Assembly (NCBI RefSeq): GCF_003254295.1
Contig: NZ_QKZO01000003.1
Coordinates: forward strand, 73,973-137,972
From: Rhodobacter capsulatus
GTDB lineage: Bacteria; Pseudomonadota; Alphaproteobacteria; Rhodobacterales; Rhodobacteraceae
Direction of reading: 5' to 3'
DNA: 64,000 bases
Part shown: positions 45,719 through 52,495 of the stretch, piece after piece
Position numbering within the stretch: position 1 is the first letter of the stretch
Layout: each line of letters opens with the position of its first letter
Translations under genes and position numbers: made by a program
The notes under the pieces: generated by a model
The model's database searches: none
Seen by the model: only the letters and a program-made list of their open reading frames with translations
What the model was told of the DNA's origin: nothing

Positions 45719-47757
45719 CGCTGTTGCGCTTTTCCGCGCTGATCCGCTGCGCGCTCCTGGGCCTTGGGCTGCCGCTTTGCAGCCTGGCCCTGGCCTGCCC
45801 GTCGCGCGCCGAGACGCCGCTTTTGATGGAGGGCAAGACCAGCCTGCATCAGCGGGTGCTGATCCGCGAGATCACGCCGCGGCACAGCGCCCCGGACCAG
45901 CCCTTGCCCGACAGGCTCAAACCGCTGCAGGCGTTCTATGTCTATGCCCGGGAGGGCGATTGGCTGAAGGTCGGGGCCGAGGAGACCGGCGCGGATCTGT
46001 TCTGGGTCAGGGCCTCTGCCACGACCGATTGGAAGCAGAACATCGTTGCGACGCTTGAAGGATCGGAAAACCTCGGGCGGCTGCTGTTCTTTGACGGCTA
46101 TGACAGCGCCTATGGCGTCGTGGAGGCCGAGGACCCGGCCCTTGCGGCTGCGGCCTTGCGCGCCGAAGCCGAGGCTGCCGAGGCCGGTGGCCCGCGCTCC
46201 GAACGGTTGGTCGCGCTCGGGCCGCGCACGACGGTGGACATGCGGCGCAATCTTTACGTCATGCCGATCCTCTCCTCGGAAGAGGCGGTGTTCGAAAACG
46301 GGAATTTCGTCAACCTGTTGCAGGTTGCCGTGGCACGGGCGAACCCGGACCGGGCGGAGGCGCCCTCCGCTTCCGCGGCGGCCCCCGCCCCCTTGACGGC
46401 CGCGGACGAGGTTCCGCTTGAGGACGGGGAGGCCCCGGCTCCTGCCGCGCCGGGCTCCGGCTATCGCGCCGGGGTCGTTTTCGTTGTCGACACGACGATA
46501 TCGATGCAGCCCTACATTGATGCCACCCGCGCGGCGCTGACGGAAATCTATGCGCAGGCGGGGCGATCGGGGGCCTCGGACAAGTTCGCCTTCAGTCTGA
46601 TCGGCTTTCGCGACGATGCGGCCGCGGTGCCGGGTCTTGACTATCAGACCCGCACCTTCGTCACCTTGCAAGATGGCGCTTCGCCGGAGAAGTTCCTGGC
46701 CGGCATGGAAGAGATGACCGAGGCCCGGGTTTCCACGCGCAGTTTCCGCGAGGATTCCTACGCCGGGATCGATCAGGCGATCAGCGCGATCGACTGGACC
46801 GGGTTCGGGGCGCGGTTCATCGTGCTTGTCACCGATGCGGGCCCGCGCGAGGCGGGCGATCCGCTTTCTGCCACCGGGCTGAGCGCCGAAGGGTTGAGCG
46901 CGCTGGCGCGCGAACGGGCGCGGGCGGCCATCATGGTGATGCATCTGCGCACCCCCAAGGGGGCGAAAGACCACGCCACCGCCGAGGCCGCCTATCGTCG
47001 CCTTGCCGCGCAACCCAATGGTGATCCGCTGTATTTTCCGATCGAGCAGGGAACCCCCGAGATCTATCGGCAAAAGGCCCATGACGTGGGCGCCTTCATC
47101 GTCGATCAGGTGACGCGGTTTCAGGACGGCGCGTCGAACCTGCCCGATGCGCCCGGGGTCGCCGCAGAGCCCGCCCCTGCGGATGCGGGCCTGGCCGCGG
47201 TCGCCTCGGTCGGGCGCACCATGCATCTGGCCTGGCTTGGCTCGCAAAAAGGCGAAAAGGCCCCCGATGTGTTCGAGGCGGTGGTCGCCGATCGCGACTT
47301 CGACCGGCCCGGGCTCAAGCCCTTGTCGATCCGGGTGCTGATCAGCAAGTCCGAGTTGAGCGATTTGCAGGAGGCGCTGAAGATCATCGTCCAGTCCGCC
47401 GAGGACAATGTGATCGACCCCGACAAGTTCTTTGCGCAGGTTCTGGGGGCCGCGGCCGACATGAGCCGCAGCCCGGACAAGGTGAAACGCCGCGCCGATG
47501 CCAGCCTTGCCGATGTCACGGCGATCAGCGAATATCTTGAGGGGCTGCCCTACAAGTCGCGGATCATGGCGATCACCAACGACGACTGGCTTCGTCTGTC
47601 GATTTCCGAACAGCAGACCGTGGTGAACGAGCTGCATGAAAAGATCGAGCGCTACAGCCGTTACAACGAGGCCACCGATGCCTGGGTGGATTATCTGGGC
47701 ACCGGGGCCGGAGCCGCGGCGCTGGTCTATCCGATGCGGCTTGACGATTTGCCCTGA
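45715..47757 (+). CDS. Secreted SH3-like + vWA protein (PpkA sensor-half-like)
   Basis: This 680-residue protein begins with a signal region (LLGLGLPLCSLALACPSRA). An SH3-like segment follows (LQAFYVYAREGDWLKVGAEE ... DLFWVRASATTDWKQNIV), then a stretch with Ala/Glu helices. A vWA domain near residue 255 shows FVVDTTISMQPYIDATRAAL (DTTIS metal site), FRDDAA and LVTDAGPREAGD. The C-terminal 200 residues are helical. SH3-like plus vWA is the architecture of the periplasmic half of PpkA. It overlaps kinase 2 by 4 nt, and no helix tethers it, so it may bind kinase 2 or the TagR-like protein in the periplasm. It is the last gene of region C. Confidence 0.85.
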   Translation: MTLLRFSALIRCALLGLGLPLCSLALACPSRAETPLLMEGKTSLHQRVLIREITPRHSAPDQPLPDRLKPLQAFYVYAREGDWLKVGAEETGADLFWVRASATTDWKQNIVATLEGSENLGRLLFFDGYDSAYGVVEAEDPALAAAALRAEAEAAEAGGPRSERLVALGPRTTVDMRRNLYVMPILSSEEAVFENGNFVNLLQVAVARANPDRAEAPSASAAAPAPLTAADEVPLEDGEAPAPAAPGSGYRAGVVFVVDTTISMQPYIDATRAALTEIYAQAGRSGASDKFAFSLIGFRDDAAAVPGLDYQTRTFVTLQDGASPEKFLAGMEEMTEARVSTRSFREDSYAGIDQAISAIDWTGFGARFIVLVTDAGPREAGDPLSATGLSAEGLSALARERARAAIMVMHLRTPKGAKDHATAEAAYRRLAAQPNGDPLYFPIEQGTPEIYRQKAHDVGAFIVDQVTRFQDGASNLPDAPGVAAEPAPADAGLAAVASVGRTMHLAWLGSQKGEKAPDVFEAVVADRDFDRPGLKPLSIRVLISKSELSDLQEALKIIVQSAEDNVIDPDKFFAQVLGAAADMSRSPDKVKRRADASLADVTAISEYLEGLPYKSRIMAITNDDWLRLSISEQQTVVNELHEKIERYSRYNEATDAWVDYLGTGAGAAALVYPMRLDDLP

Positions 47758-47850
47758 GCCGTCGCGCAGGGCTTGCGCGGGCGGCAAGGGCAGCCCCTGC
47801 AAGACCCGGCAGCGCGCCGAGACCGAAGCCGCGATCGCAGTTGCAGCGAT

Positions 47851-47911
47851 ACCGCCGGACCTTCTCGAAGACGTTCGAGCCGCCATCGGATGCAGGAGCG
47901 ACGCCGCCTGA
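47851..47911 (+). pseudogene. 3' remnant of a coiled-coil gene (paralogue of 51368-51733)
   Basis: The + frame reads [21 protein letters not shown] then TGA, matching the last residues of the coiled-coil protein encoded at 51368-51733 ([20 protein letters not shown]). The upstream part of the gene is missing; the preceding bases belong to the downstream flank of the vWA gene. It is the 5' portion of direct repeat copy 1 and evidence that a second copy of the small-gene element once lay here. Confidence 0.65.
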
Positions 47912-48030
47912 TCCCCGACACTGTCCACAAGCCCTGGGGCGGGGGAAAACCTCGACCGCTTTCCCGTCACAGGCGAGTCGGCCGAACCGGAAAGCCGCAT
48001 GTGTCACACACGCCGGACTGCGCCACACAC
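47851..48030 (+). repeat. Direct repeat copy 1 (~180 bp) bounding the phage fragment
   Basis: This segment aligns by eye along its whole length with 51673-51850, in the same orientation. Both copies start with the same coding tail (PPDLLEDV in the + frame) and share a hairpin region, the block CACAGGCGAGTCGGCC and an end with CACACGCC(G/A)GACTG. The two are clearly related but diverged; I estimate roughly three-quarters to four-fifths identity. The DUF3168-like phage frame is cut exactly where this copy begins. Two copies separated by 3.8 kb could recombine and excise the material between them, or they mark two insertions of the same element. Confidence 0.75.
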
Positions 48031-48397
48031 CTTCGGGCTGCGGGTCGCGCAGCCAGACCAGGCACGGTTGCGCCCAGTCGTCGAGGCTGATCTCGGCCGT
48101 GTCTTTCGGCCCGAACTCCAGCGCGGCATGGATCGCCGCCCCGATCTGGCGCGCGGTGTCGGCACCGTCTTCCTGCGCCCAGATGTGCAGCGTCACGAAC
48201 ACCCGCGCGAGACGCTGCGAACCGGCCGCGCAGCCCAGGAACTCGGTGCGGGCATCGCCCAGCACCACCGAAGGCAGGCGCTCGGGGCGGATGCTGCCTG
48301 CGCGAATGTTCGCGGGCTGCACATGGGCCAGCACCTCGGGCGCGGTGATCAGCGCCGCGCGCACCGCGGTTTGAAAGGCAAGAGCCGGGTCAAGCAT
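48031..48397 (-). pseudogene. DUF3168-like phage tail-completion protein, C-terminally truncated
   Basis: ATG 48397 opens a frame (MLDPALAFQTAVRAALITAP ... FVTLHIWAQEDGADTARQIG) that matches the tail-terminator/DUF3168 family over about 120 residues. At ~48030 it runs into direct repeat copy 1 and continues into unrelated, low-complexity sequence down to 47573, so the native end of the gene is lost. It overlaps the HK97-gp10-like gene stop upstream, the usual order head-tail connector, gp10-like, DUF3168. The gene is probably no longer functional. Confidence 0.7.
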
Positions 48398-48869
48398 GAT
48401 CCCCCCCTTGCGCGGCTTTGCGCACGGCTTGACCGATCGCGCGGGCGATCCGGCGCCGGGCGCGATCCTCGGTCAGACGCGCGGCGGGCAGAAGGAAGGG
48501 CTGCGCCGCGGTGCCGGGGTGCTGCGTGCCCGCGAATTGCCCGGCGTTCACATGCGGCTTCGTGCCGAACTCGAAAAGGTGGCCGTGTCGCTGTTCGGGG
48601 TTGCCCACCGTGATAAGCGCCTGATTGCCCCCCGCGATGCGACGGCCGCCGCCTTCGGCATAAGCCGGGGTCTCGGCGCCGGGCGGGGTCACGACGATCG
48701 ACGCCTTCAGATCACCCTCGGCCTCGGGGGCAAGGCTGCGCGCGGTGGCGGCAAGGTCTTCGGCCGCCTGCACCACGGCGGGGCGCAGGGATTCCAGAAC
48801 GGTTGCGGGAATCGCTTCAAGGCGCCGCGCCAGCCGGGCGGCTTGGGCGTTCAGGTCCAGCTCGGCCAT
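48390..48869 (-). CDS. HK97-gp10-like phage protein
   Basis: This 159-residue protein is related to HK97 gp10, a tail-tube completion/connector component. Typical features are the N-terminal helical segment (ARLARRLEAIPATVLESLRP), the KASIVVTPPG strand and HGHLFEFGTKPHVNAGQFAG near the middle, followed by the helical end AARLTEDRARRRIARAIG. ATG 48869 directly follows the stop of the head-tail connector, so coupling is likely. Its surroundings show it is a relic of a decayed prophage, not part of a functional tail module. Confidence 0.85.
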   Translation of the reverse strand: MAELDLNAQAARLARRLEAIPATVLESLRPAVVQAAEDLAATARSLAPEAEGDLKASIVVTPPGAETPAYAEGGGRRIAGGNQALITVGNPEQRHGHLFEFGTKPHVNAGQFAGTQHPGTAAQPFLLPAARLTEDRARRRIARAIGQAVRKAAQGGDHA

Positions 48870-48870
48870 G

Positions 48871-49155
48871 TCAGACCACCCAGACCCGATGAGGTTGCAA
48901 GAGGTCATGCACCCCGAATGGCACGGCATAGGGCGCACCCCCGGCCTGCGCGGCCTCGCGGGCCTCATACCAGAAGGCGGCCAGCATCAGCACCGCTTGC
49001 CGGATCGCGGCCGGAAGGGGCTCGGTCAGCGGCGCACCGATGAAGCTTGCGACATGGGCTTCGGCTGCGTCGATCTGGTGCGACAAAAGCGCATCATCAA
49101 GGTCGTGGTCGATGTTGAGCTGGGCTTTCAGCTCGGGCACGGTAACGAAAGGCAT
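48871..49155 (-). CDS. Phage head-tail connector (gp6-like)
   Basis: This 94-residue protein starts MPFVTVPELKAQLNIDHDLDDALL and contains AAEAHVASFIGAPLTEPLPA, the gp6-like/QLRRP connector pattern. It is the usual length for the family. ATG 49155 is preferred over an in-frame ATG 45 nt upstream because it gives the family N-terminus. The capsid, portal and terminase genes that normally precede it are missing; instead an AT-rich unrelated gene lies upstream. Confidence 0.83.
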   Translation of the reverse strand: MPFVTVPELKAQLNIDHDLDDALLSHQIDAAEAHVASFIGAPLTEPLPAAIRQAVLMLAAFWYEAREAAQAGGAPYAVPFGVHDLLQPHRVWVV

Positions 49156-49325
49156 ACTCGAAAACTCGTCAAGAAAGGCATGCGTGATAATGTAACACAT
49201 GCCTTCAACGGTTTGAAGAGTCTGCGAAAAAGTTATTTAGCGCCCATCCTGCGCAGACCTCCCCCCGCCGGTCCGGGGAAGGTTCCGCAAAATCAATGAC
49301 ACGCCCGGCACATAAGGTTGTGCGT

Positions 49326-50177
49326 TTATGCCCGGGGTTTCCACTCTTGCGCCAGAGAATCTATTGGTCGCAACTTGAGGATCTTTGGCCTGTTCTCTAT
49401 CGAAATTCTTTTGCCCTGATATGACAAGTGAAATAGAAATCTAAATTCTCTCTCGGACTCAAATGATCTGGGTTTAATAAATGGAATGCTCTCCTTCAGG
49501 GCTCTCACTTCAGATACGGGGAAGTCTTCTTCGCATGTTGCAATAATGACTCTGTCCCTATAAGTGACGGGGCGCATTTCCGCATTTAATGACAGCCCTC
49601 TCTGTATCTCTTGAAGACTCTTTGTGTCTCTTATGGTTGCGGGGAGATCAAGCAAATCAACGCTTTCCCAAAGCAATTGCGCAATATATGTCGCAAAGTC
49701 GGTAACCTTTTCACCCGGTATGGTCCACTTGGAGTTGTGAGCACAAGAAATATTTCCGGCCGCGTCTGAAGTGGTTGATACGCAAAAGACCCAGCAATTC
49801 GCGTAGGAGGCTGCAATGCTGGCTTCGCGGATGGAAAATATTCCGTTGGAAAACTGCATTTGACCAATATGCACATTTCTGGCGATATCTCCGCCGATTT
49901 CAGAAATCCATTCATTTGAAACTGGCGTTAAATCAGGAAATCGAATCTTATAATCTAACGTCCCCTCTCCTTCATCCCTAAGGTGAGCATTTTCTTCATC
50001 TCTAAAGCCCCAAAGAGTTCCAACCCTAATAGTATTGCAGCCATTGAAGATATTATGCTCCGGTGCGCAAAATTTGAACAAGCCGGGAGGTGCAAAGCTT
50101 ACGAGTGACATAAAAGAGACTCCAGAAATGGCCTGCAATTTTGCATTATCTTGATTAAATTTTGCGAGAGTCAACAA
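49326..50177 (-). CDS. AT-rich cargo gene in the phage relic, unknown function
   Basis: This 283-residue protein is encoded by DNA much richer in A/T than everything around it, with codons such as AAT, TTT and ATA that neighbours avoid, so it was acquired from another source. I recognise no named family. FKFCAPEHNIFNGCNTIRVG and TLWGFRDEENAHLRDEGEGT form a conserved-looking N-terminal block, and the C-terminal half has many charged and aromatic residues (ESEREFRFLFHLSYQGKR). The layout loosely recalls DUF2971-type proteins that sit near defence genes. No signal peptide or membrane helix is visible. It replaces the terminase-capsid block of the phage, the usual site of moron or defence cargo. 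Start ATG 50177 or 50108 (MSLVSFAPPG). Confidence 0.7.
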   Translation of the reverse strand: MLTLAKFNQDNAKLQAISGVSFMSLVSFAPPGLFKFCAPEHNIFNGCNTIRVGTLWGFRDEENAHLRDEGEGTLDYKIRFPDLTPVSNEWISEIGGDIARNVHIGQMQFSNGIFSIREASIAASYANCWVFCVSTTSDAAGNISCAHNSKWTIPGEKVTDFATYIAQLLWESVDLLDLPATIRDTKSLQEIQRGLSLNAEMRPVTYRDRVIIATCEEDFPVSEVRALKESIPFIKPRSFESEREFRFLFHLSYQGKRISIENRPKILKLRPIDSLAQEWKPRA

Positions 50178-50451
50178 TTTTTGCGCGCGGCCGCTCCGAT
50201 CTCAGATCCTTTGATAGATTCTCCCGCATCCGGGCAATCACGGCTCCCATGTCCACCCCGGCCAGTGCGCAGACCATTGCAAGGTCGCGACTCGGCCGGG
50301 TCAGGTAGTCGCGCGCCTCGCGCATGATCAGGGCTTTGTCGGCGGGCTTGGGCACATGGCGCGGCCCTTTGGTCGCGTCTTCCACCGTGCGATAAAGCAC
50401 CTCAAGCCACAGGTTCCGCTCGGGGTTCCGGCGTGCAGGCGCCTCAAACAT
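50155..50451 (-). CDS. Small phage-associated protein following the HNH gene
   Basis: This 98-residue protein (MFEAPARRNPERNLWLEVLY ... SRDLAMVCALAGVDMGAVIA) is of unknown function. The Ala/Gly/Val helix-turn-like segment LAMVCALAGVDMGAVIARMR could be a DNA-binding helix pair. Its ATG overlaps the HNH stop by 8 nt. Small proteins of this type next to HNH genes are common at the start of phage packaging modules. Its end overlaps the start of the AT-rich gene by 23 nt, and the last ~15 residues may have been changed by the junction with that insert. Confidence 0.6.
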   Translation of the reverse strand: MFEAPARRNPERNLWLEVLYRTVEDATKGPRHVPKPADKALIMREARDYLTRPSRDLAMVCALAGVDMGAVIARMRENLSKDLRSERPRAKIVDSRKI

Positions 50452-50781
50452 CGCCCGCCCGCTCTTGCCTTTGCTTCACCCGGTCATGGCAGGGCTTGCA
50501 GAGCGCTTGCCAGTTGTAGCGGTCCCAGAAGAGCGCCTTGTTCCCCCGGTGCGGGGTGATGTGATCGACCACGCTCGCCACCGCCCCGCAGAGCGCGCAA
50601 CAGGGGTGGCAAAGCAGGAACGCCGCGCGCTCTTTTTCCCAATCAGTCGTGTAACCGCGCTCGCGGGCCGAGGGGCGTTTTGCATCGTGGCGGCGCTTGC
50701 GGGCGCGGTCGGCGTCTTTCTGGCAAGTGCAGCGCGCGCCACAAGGTGGCCACAGGCGCAGATATGGGGCGGGCGGGGCAT
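50444..50781 (-). pseudogene. Phage HNH endonuclease, frameshifted
   Basis: The gene starts at ATG 50781 (MPRPPHICACGHLV). The family's Zn-finger and HNH part (ARCTCQKD, GYTTDWEKERAAFLLCHPCC, VVDHITPHRGNK, WQALCKPCHDR) reads in a different frame that has no start codon of its own. The frame changes in a GCGCGC run near 50731-50742, consistent with loss of one base. Taken together the two frames make a complete phage HNH nuclease of ~110 residues. The stop at 50444-50446 overlaps the next gene. The gene is inactivated, unless the shift is a base-call error. Confidence 0.72.
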
Positions 50782-51363
50782 GTCAGGTCATCGCTTTCAG
50801 ACGGCGCAGGCCCTCGCGGTCCAAGGCCGGGTCGAAGCCCAGCTCTTCGATCTCGCGCAGTCGCGCGGGGGTGTATCCGCCTTCCCTCGGAACGTATCGA
50901 ACAACTGCGCCAGATCGCCGAGGCGAGGCACACCACCATTGCCGAAGTGATCGCCCGGTTCGTCCGGTCAGAGATCGCGGCTGGCACCATCCCGGCGACT
51001 GTGCCCGGTGTCGTCGTGCAAAGGACAGGCGCCGAAATCATCATCACCGCAAACGGCTTTGACGCTGCCGTGCCGATGGATCAAGGCCCGACGCTTGCAG
51101 ATGTGCTTAAAGGGGCCGCGACCCTCTCGGTCGATCCCGAGCGCAAGAAGCAATGGCTCGAAGGGCTCGCCGCGCTGTCGGGTATTCAGGTCAAACGCGC
51201 GGGCAATGGCTTGAAGCTTGTCTCCGGCCTCACCAAACGAGAGTTCCCTCTCGCACTCGACGTTGCGGTTGACCTTGGCGAAGCAATCGCGCGCGCGGCC
51301 GAACAAGAAAGGGGCGACGCTGCAACGCCGCCCCGCCCGATGAAGGTTTATGCGATAATATAA
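50764..51363 (+). CDS. Ribbon-helix-helix-type DNA-binding protein, 5' end uncertain
   Basis: From about 50875 the frame encodes IRLPSERIEQLRQIAEARHT and TIAEVIARFVRSEIAAG, an RHH (CopG-like) DNA-binding module. A ~110-residue C-terminal region with NGFDAAVPMDQGPTLADVLK and LSVDPERKKQWLEGLA follows, ending MKVYAII. The only in-frame ATG is at 50764, but its first ~36 codons are antisense to the phage gene fragments and look unnatural, so the native start was probably lost at the junction. The coiled-coil gene begins 4 nt after its stop. The pair may regulate the element, for example by binding the inverted repeat at 51822-51849; that link is a guess. Confidence 0.6.
   Translation: MGRAGHVRSSLSDGAGPRGPRPGRSPALRSRAVARGCIRLPSERIEQLRQIAEARHTTIAEVIARFVRSEIAAGTIPATVPGVVVQRTGAEIIITANGFDAAVPMDQGPTLADVLKGAATLSVDPERKKQWLEGLAALSGIQVKRAGNGLKLVSGLTKREFPLALDVAVDLGEAIARAAEQERGDAATPPRPMKVYAII
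50783..50884 (-). pseudogene. C-terminal fragment of a phage gene upstream of the HNH gene
   Basis: The - strand frame ending at TGA 50783-50785 reads YTPARLREIEELGFDPALDR followed by EGLRRLKAMT, a plausible native C-terminus, and stops one base before the HNH ATG (TGACATG). Upstream it runs into the ribbon-helix-helix gene encoded on the other strand, so its 5' part has been replaced. This marks the right-hand breakpoint of the phage fragment near 50.88 kb. The exact junction cannot be fixed by eye. Confidence 0.4.
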
Positions 51364-51367
51364 CGCC

Positions 51368-51733
51368 ATGACAGCCAACAACGAAAGGCAAGCGCCTGCA
51401 TGGAAAACGGCTAAGCTCGAAGCGCTGCTGGCCGACATCAAGGCCGAGAATGAGCGAAAGCGCGCAGAACGTAACGCGAGACGGTGGAAGGAAGAGCGCG
51501 ATCCTGTCGCCTATGAGAAACAAAAGAAAGATCAGCGCGCTACCTATGCGGCTAGGAAAGGCGAAGCCGAGCTTCGACGTGCCGAAGCTGAAGCCAAGGT
51601 CGCGCGGATCAAGCGCGATCTTGTTCTGAAATCGCTCGAACGCGACGAAGCCGATGACGCCCTTGCGCAGAGACCACCGGACCTTCTCGAAGACGTTCTT
51701 GCCGCCGTCGAACGCAGGCTCGAAGCCGCCTGA
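51368..51733 (+). CDS. Small charged coiled-coil protein paired with the RHH gene
   Basis: This 121-residue protein is almost entirely charged helix: [40 protein letters not shown] and further Arg/Glu heptads, ending [19 protein letters not shown]. No membrane or signal sequence is seen. It begins 4 nt after the RHH gene and ends inside direct repeat copy 2. A shortened 3' copy lies at 47851-47911. RHH plus helical protein is a common layout of small two-gene regulatory or toxin-antitoxin-like pairs, but no toxin fold is recognisable. Confidence 0.7.
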   Translation: MTANNERQAPAWKTAKLEALLADIKAENERKRAERNARRWKEERDPVAYEKQKKDQRATYAARKGEAELRRAEAEAKVARIKRDLVLKSLERDEADDALAQRPPDLLEDVLAAVERRLEAA

Positions 51734-51850
51734 TCCCCGGCGTTATCATCAAGCACGCGGGCGGGGTGAAAACCTCGCCCGTTTTCATGTCACAGGCGAG
51801 TCGGCCCAACCGGAAAGCCCATGTGTTACACACGCCAGACTGTAACACAC
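51673..51850 (+). repeat. Direct repeat copy 2 (~180 bp), tRNA-proximal
   Basis: This is the partner of 47851-48030 in the same orientation. It includes the end of the coiled-coil gene, a transcription terminator, the block CACAGGCGAGTCGGCCCAAC and a 9-bp inverted repeat TGTGTTACA / TGTAACACA (51822-51830 and 51841-51849, 10-bp spacer) that is perfect here and degenerate in copy 1. It ends 50 nt from the 3' end of tRNA-Pro. The perfect palindrome may be a binding site for an element-encoded regulator or recombinase. Confidence 0.72.
51758..51785 (+). terminator. Rho-independent terminator after the coiled-coil gene
   Basis: A 9-bp stem (CGGGCGGGG with CCTCGCCCG, one G-U pair), a TGAAAA loop and a following TTTT lie 25 nt after the stop at 51733. 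It would end the RHH/coiled-coil transcript. The equivalent place in repeat copy 1 has a weaker, altered hairpin. Confidence 0.65.
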
Positions 51851-51900
51851 AGCCGACCAAAACCACACCTAAGCCGTCGATTATAAATGGAAATTCGGAT

Positions 51901-51977
51901 TGGTCGGGGCGGCGAGATTCGAACTCACGACCTTCTGTACCCAAAACAGACGCGCTACCAGGCTGCGCTACGCCCCG
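51901..51977 (-). tRNA. tRNA-Pro(TGG)
   Basis: This is a 77-nt tRNA on the - strand with encoded CCA. The acceptor stem CGGGGCG/CGCCCCG is perfect, the D arm is GCGCAGCCTGGTAGCGC, and the anticodon stem CTGT/ACAG encloses loop TTTGGGT, giving anticodon TGG (Pro). The T arm carries GTTCGAATC. The 3' end faces the phage relic and direct repeat copy 2, the usual orientation for a tRNA used as integration site. I saw no second copy of the tRNA 3' end in the window. Confidence 0.95.
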
Positions 51978-52025
51978 CTTTGCCTTCCATAACGGCAGCG
52001 GCGGGCGCTGAAAAGGGGAAATGCC

Positions 52026-52490
52026 TCAGTCAAGCGGCGCAACGCGTTGACCGGGGCTCAGCCCCAGCGCCGTCGCCTGCCCGCCCGCGATCTCCAGCAC
52101 GTAAAGCACCGGACCGGCCGACCAGATCGGCGTGTCATCATAGGGACGGGCGTTTTCCTTCAGCGACTCGATGCGGCCCGCGGCGTCGATGAACAGCATG
52201 TCAAGCGGCAGCGGCGTGTCATGCATCCAGAAGGCCACCCGCCGCGGCGTCGGATAGACGAAAATCATCCCGGTGCCGGGGGGCAGATCCCGCCGCCCCA
52301 TCAGGCCGCGTTCGCGCTCGGCCTCGGTATCGGCGATCTCGACGCTGAGCCGTACCGGACCCTTTGCGCCCTCGATGCACAAGACCGCGGGCCCCTGCCC
52401 CTGCCGGGCCGCCGCGAAACCGGCCCGGTCGCACTCCGCGCCCAAGGCCGCCCCGGCCCAGACCAGAGCCAGCGCCGACAGCCCGAACAA
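52026..52490 (-). CDS. DUF192 protein, secreted
   Basis: This protein of ~154 residues has a signal peptide (FGLSALALVWAGAALGAEC) and the DUF192 core: ERERGLMGRRDLPPGTGMIF, VAFWMHDTPLPLDMLFID, AGPVLYVLEIAGGQA. Family function is unknown. The start is unsure: TTG 52490 puts the signal peptide at the N-terminus and just clears the cold-shock stop (52496), whereas an upstream ATG would overlap that gene by over 80 nt. It is cotranscribed with the cold-shock gene, a pairing I recall from other Rhodobacteraceae. Confidence 0.82.
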   Translation of the reverse strand: MFGLSALALVWAGAALGAECDRAGFAAARQGQGPAVLCIEGAKGPVRLSVEIADTEAERERGLMGRRDLPPGTGMIFVYPTPRRVAFWMHDTPLPLDMLFIDAAGRIESLKENARPYDDTPIWSAGPVLYVLEIAGGQATALGLSPGQRVAPLD

Positions 52491-52495
52491 CCGGC

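Noticed and set aside
32818-47757. Type VI secretion locus
   Set aside because: Only regulatory components (TagTSR-, PpkA-, PppA-, FHA-like) are present. I saw no sheath, tube, spike, ClpV, baseplate or membrane-complex gene.
47573-48030. Full-length 274-residue DUF3168 fusion protein
   Set aside because: The extension beyond ~48030 lies in the direct repeat and antisense to the secreted vWA gene, has low complexity and is absent from the family.
51880-51977. attL/attR duplication of the tRNA-Pro 3' end
   Set aside because: I looked for a second copy of the tRNA 3' end near both direct repeats and elsewhere to the left and found none; no integrase gene is in the window either.
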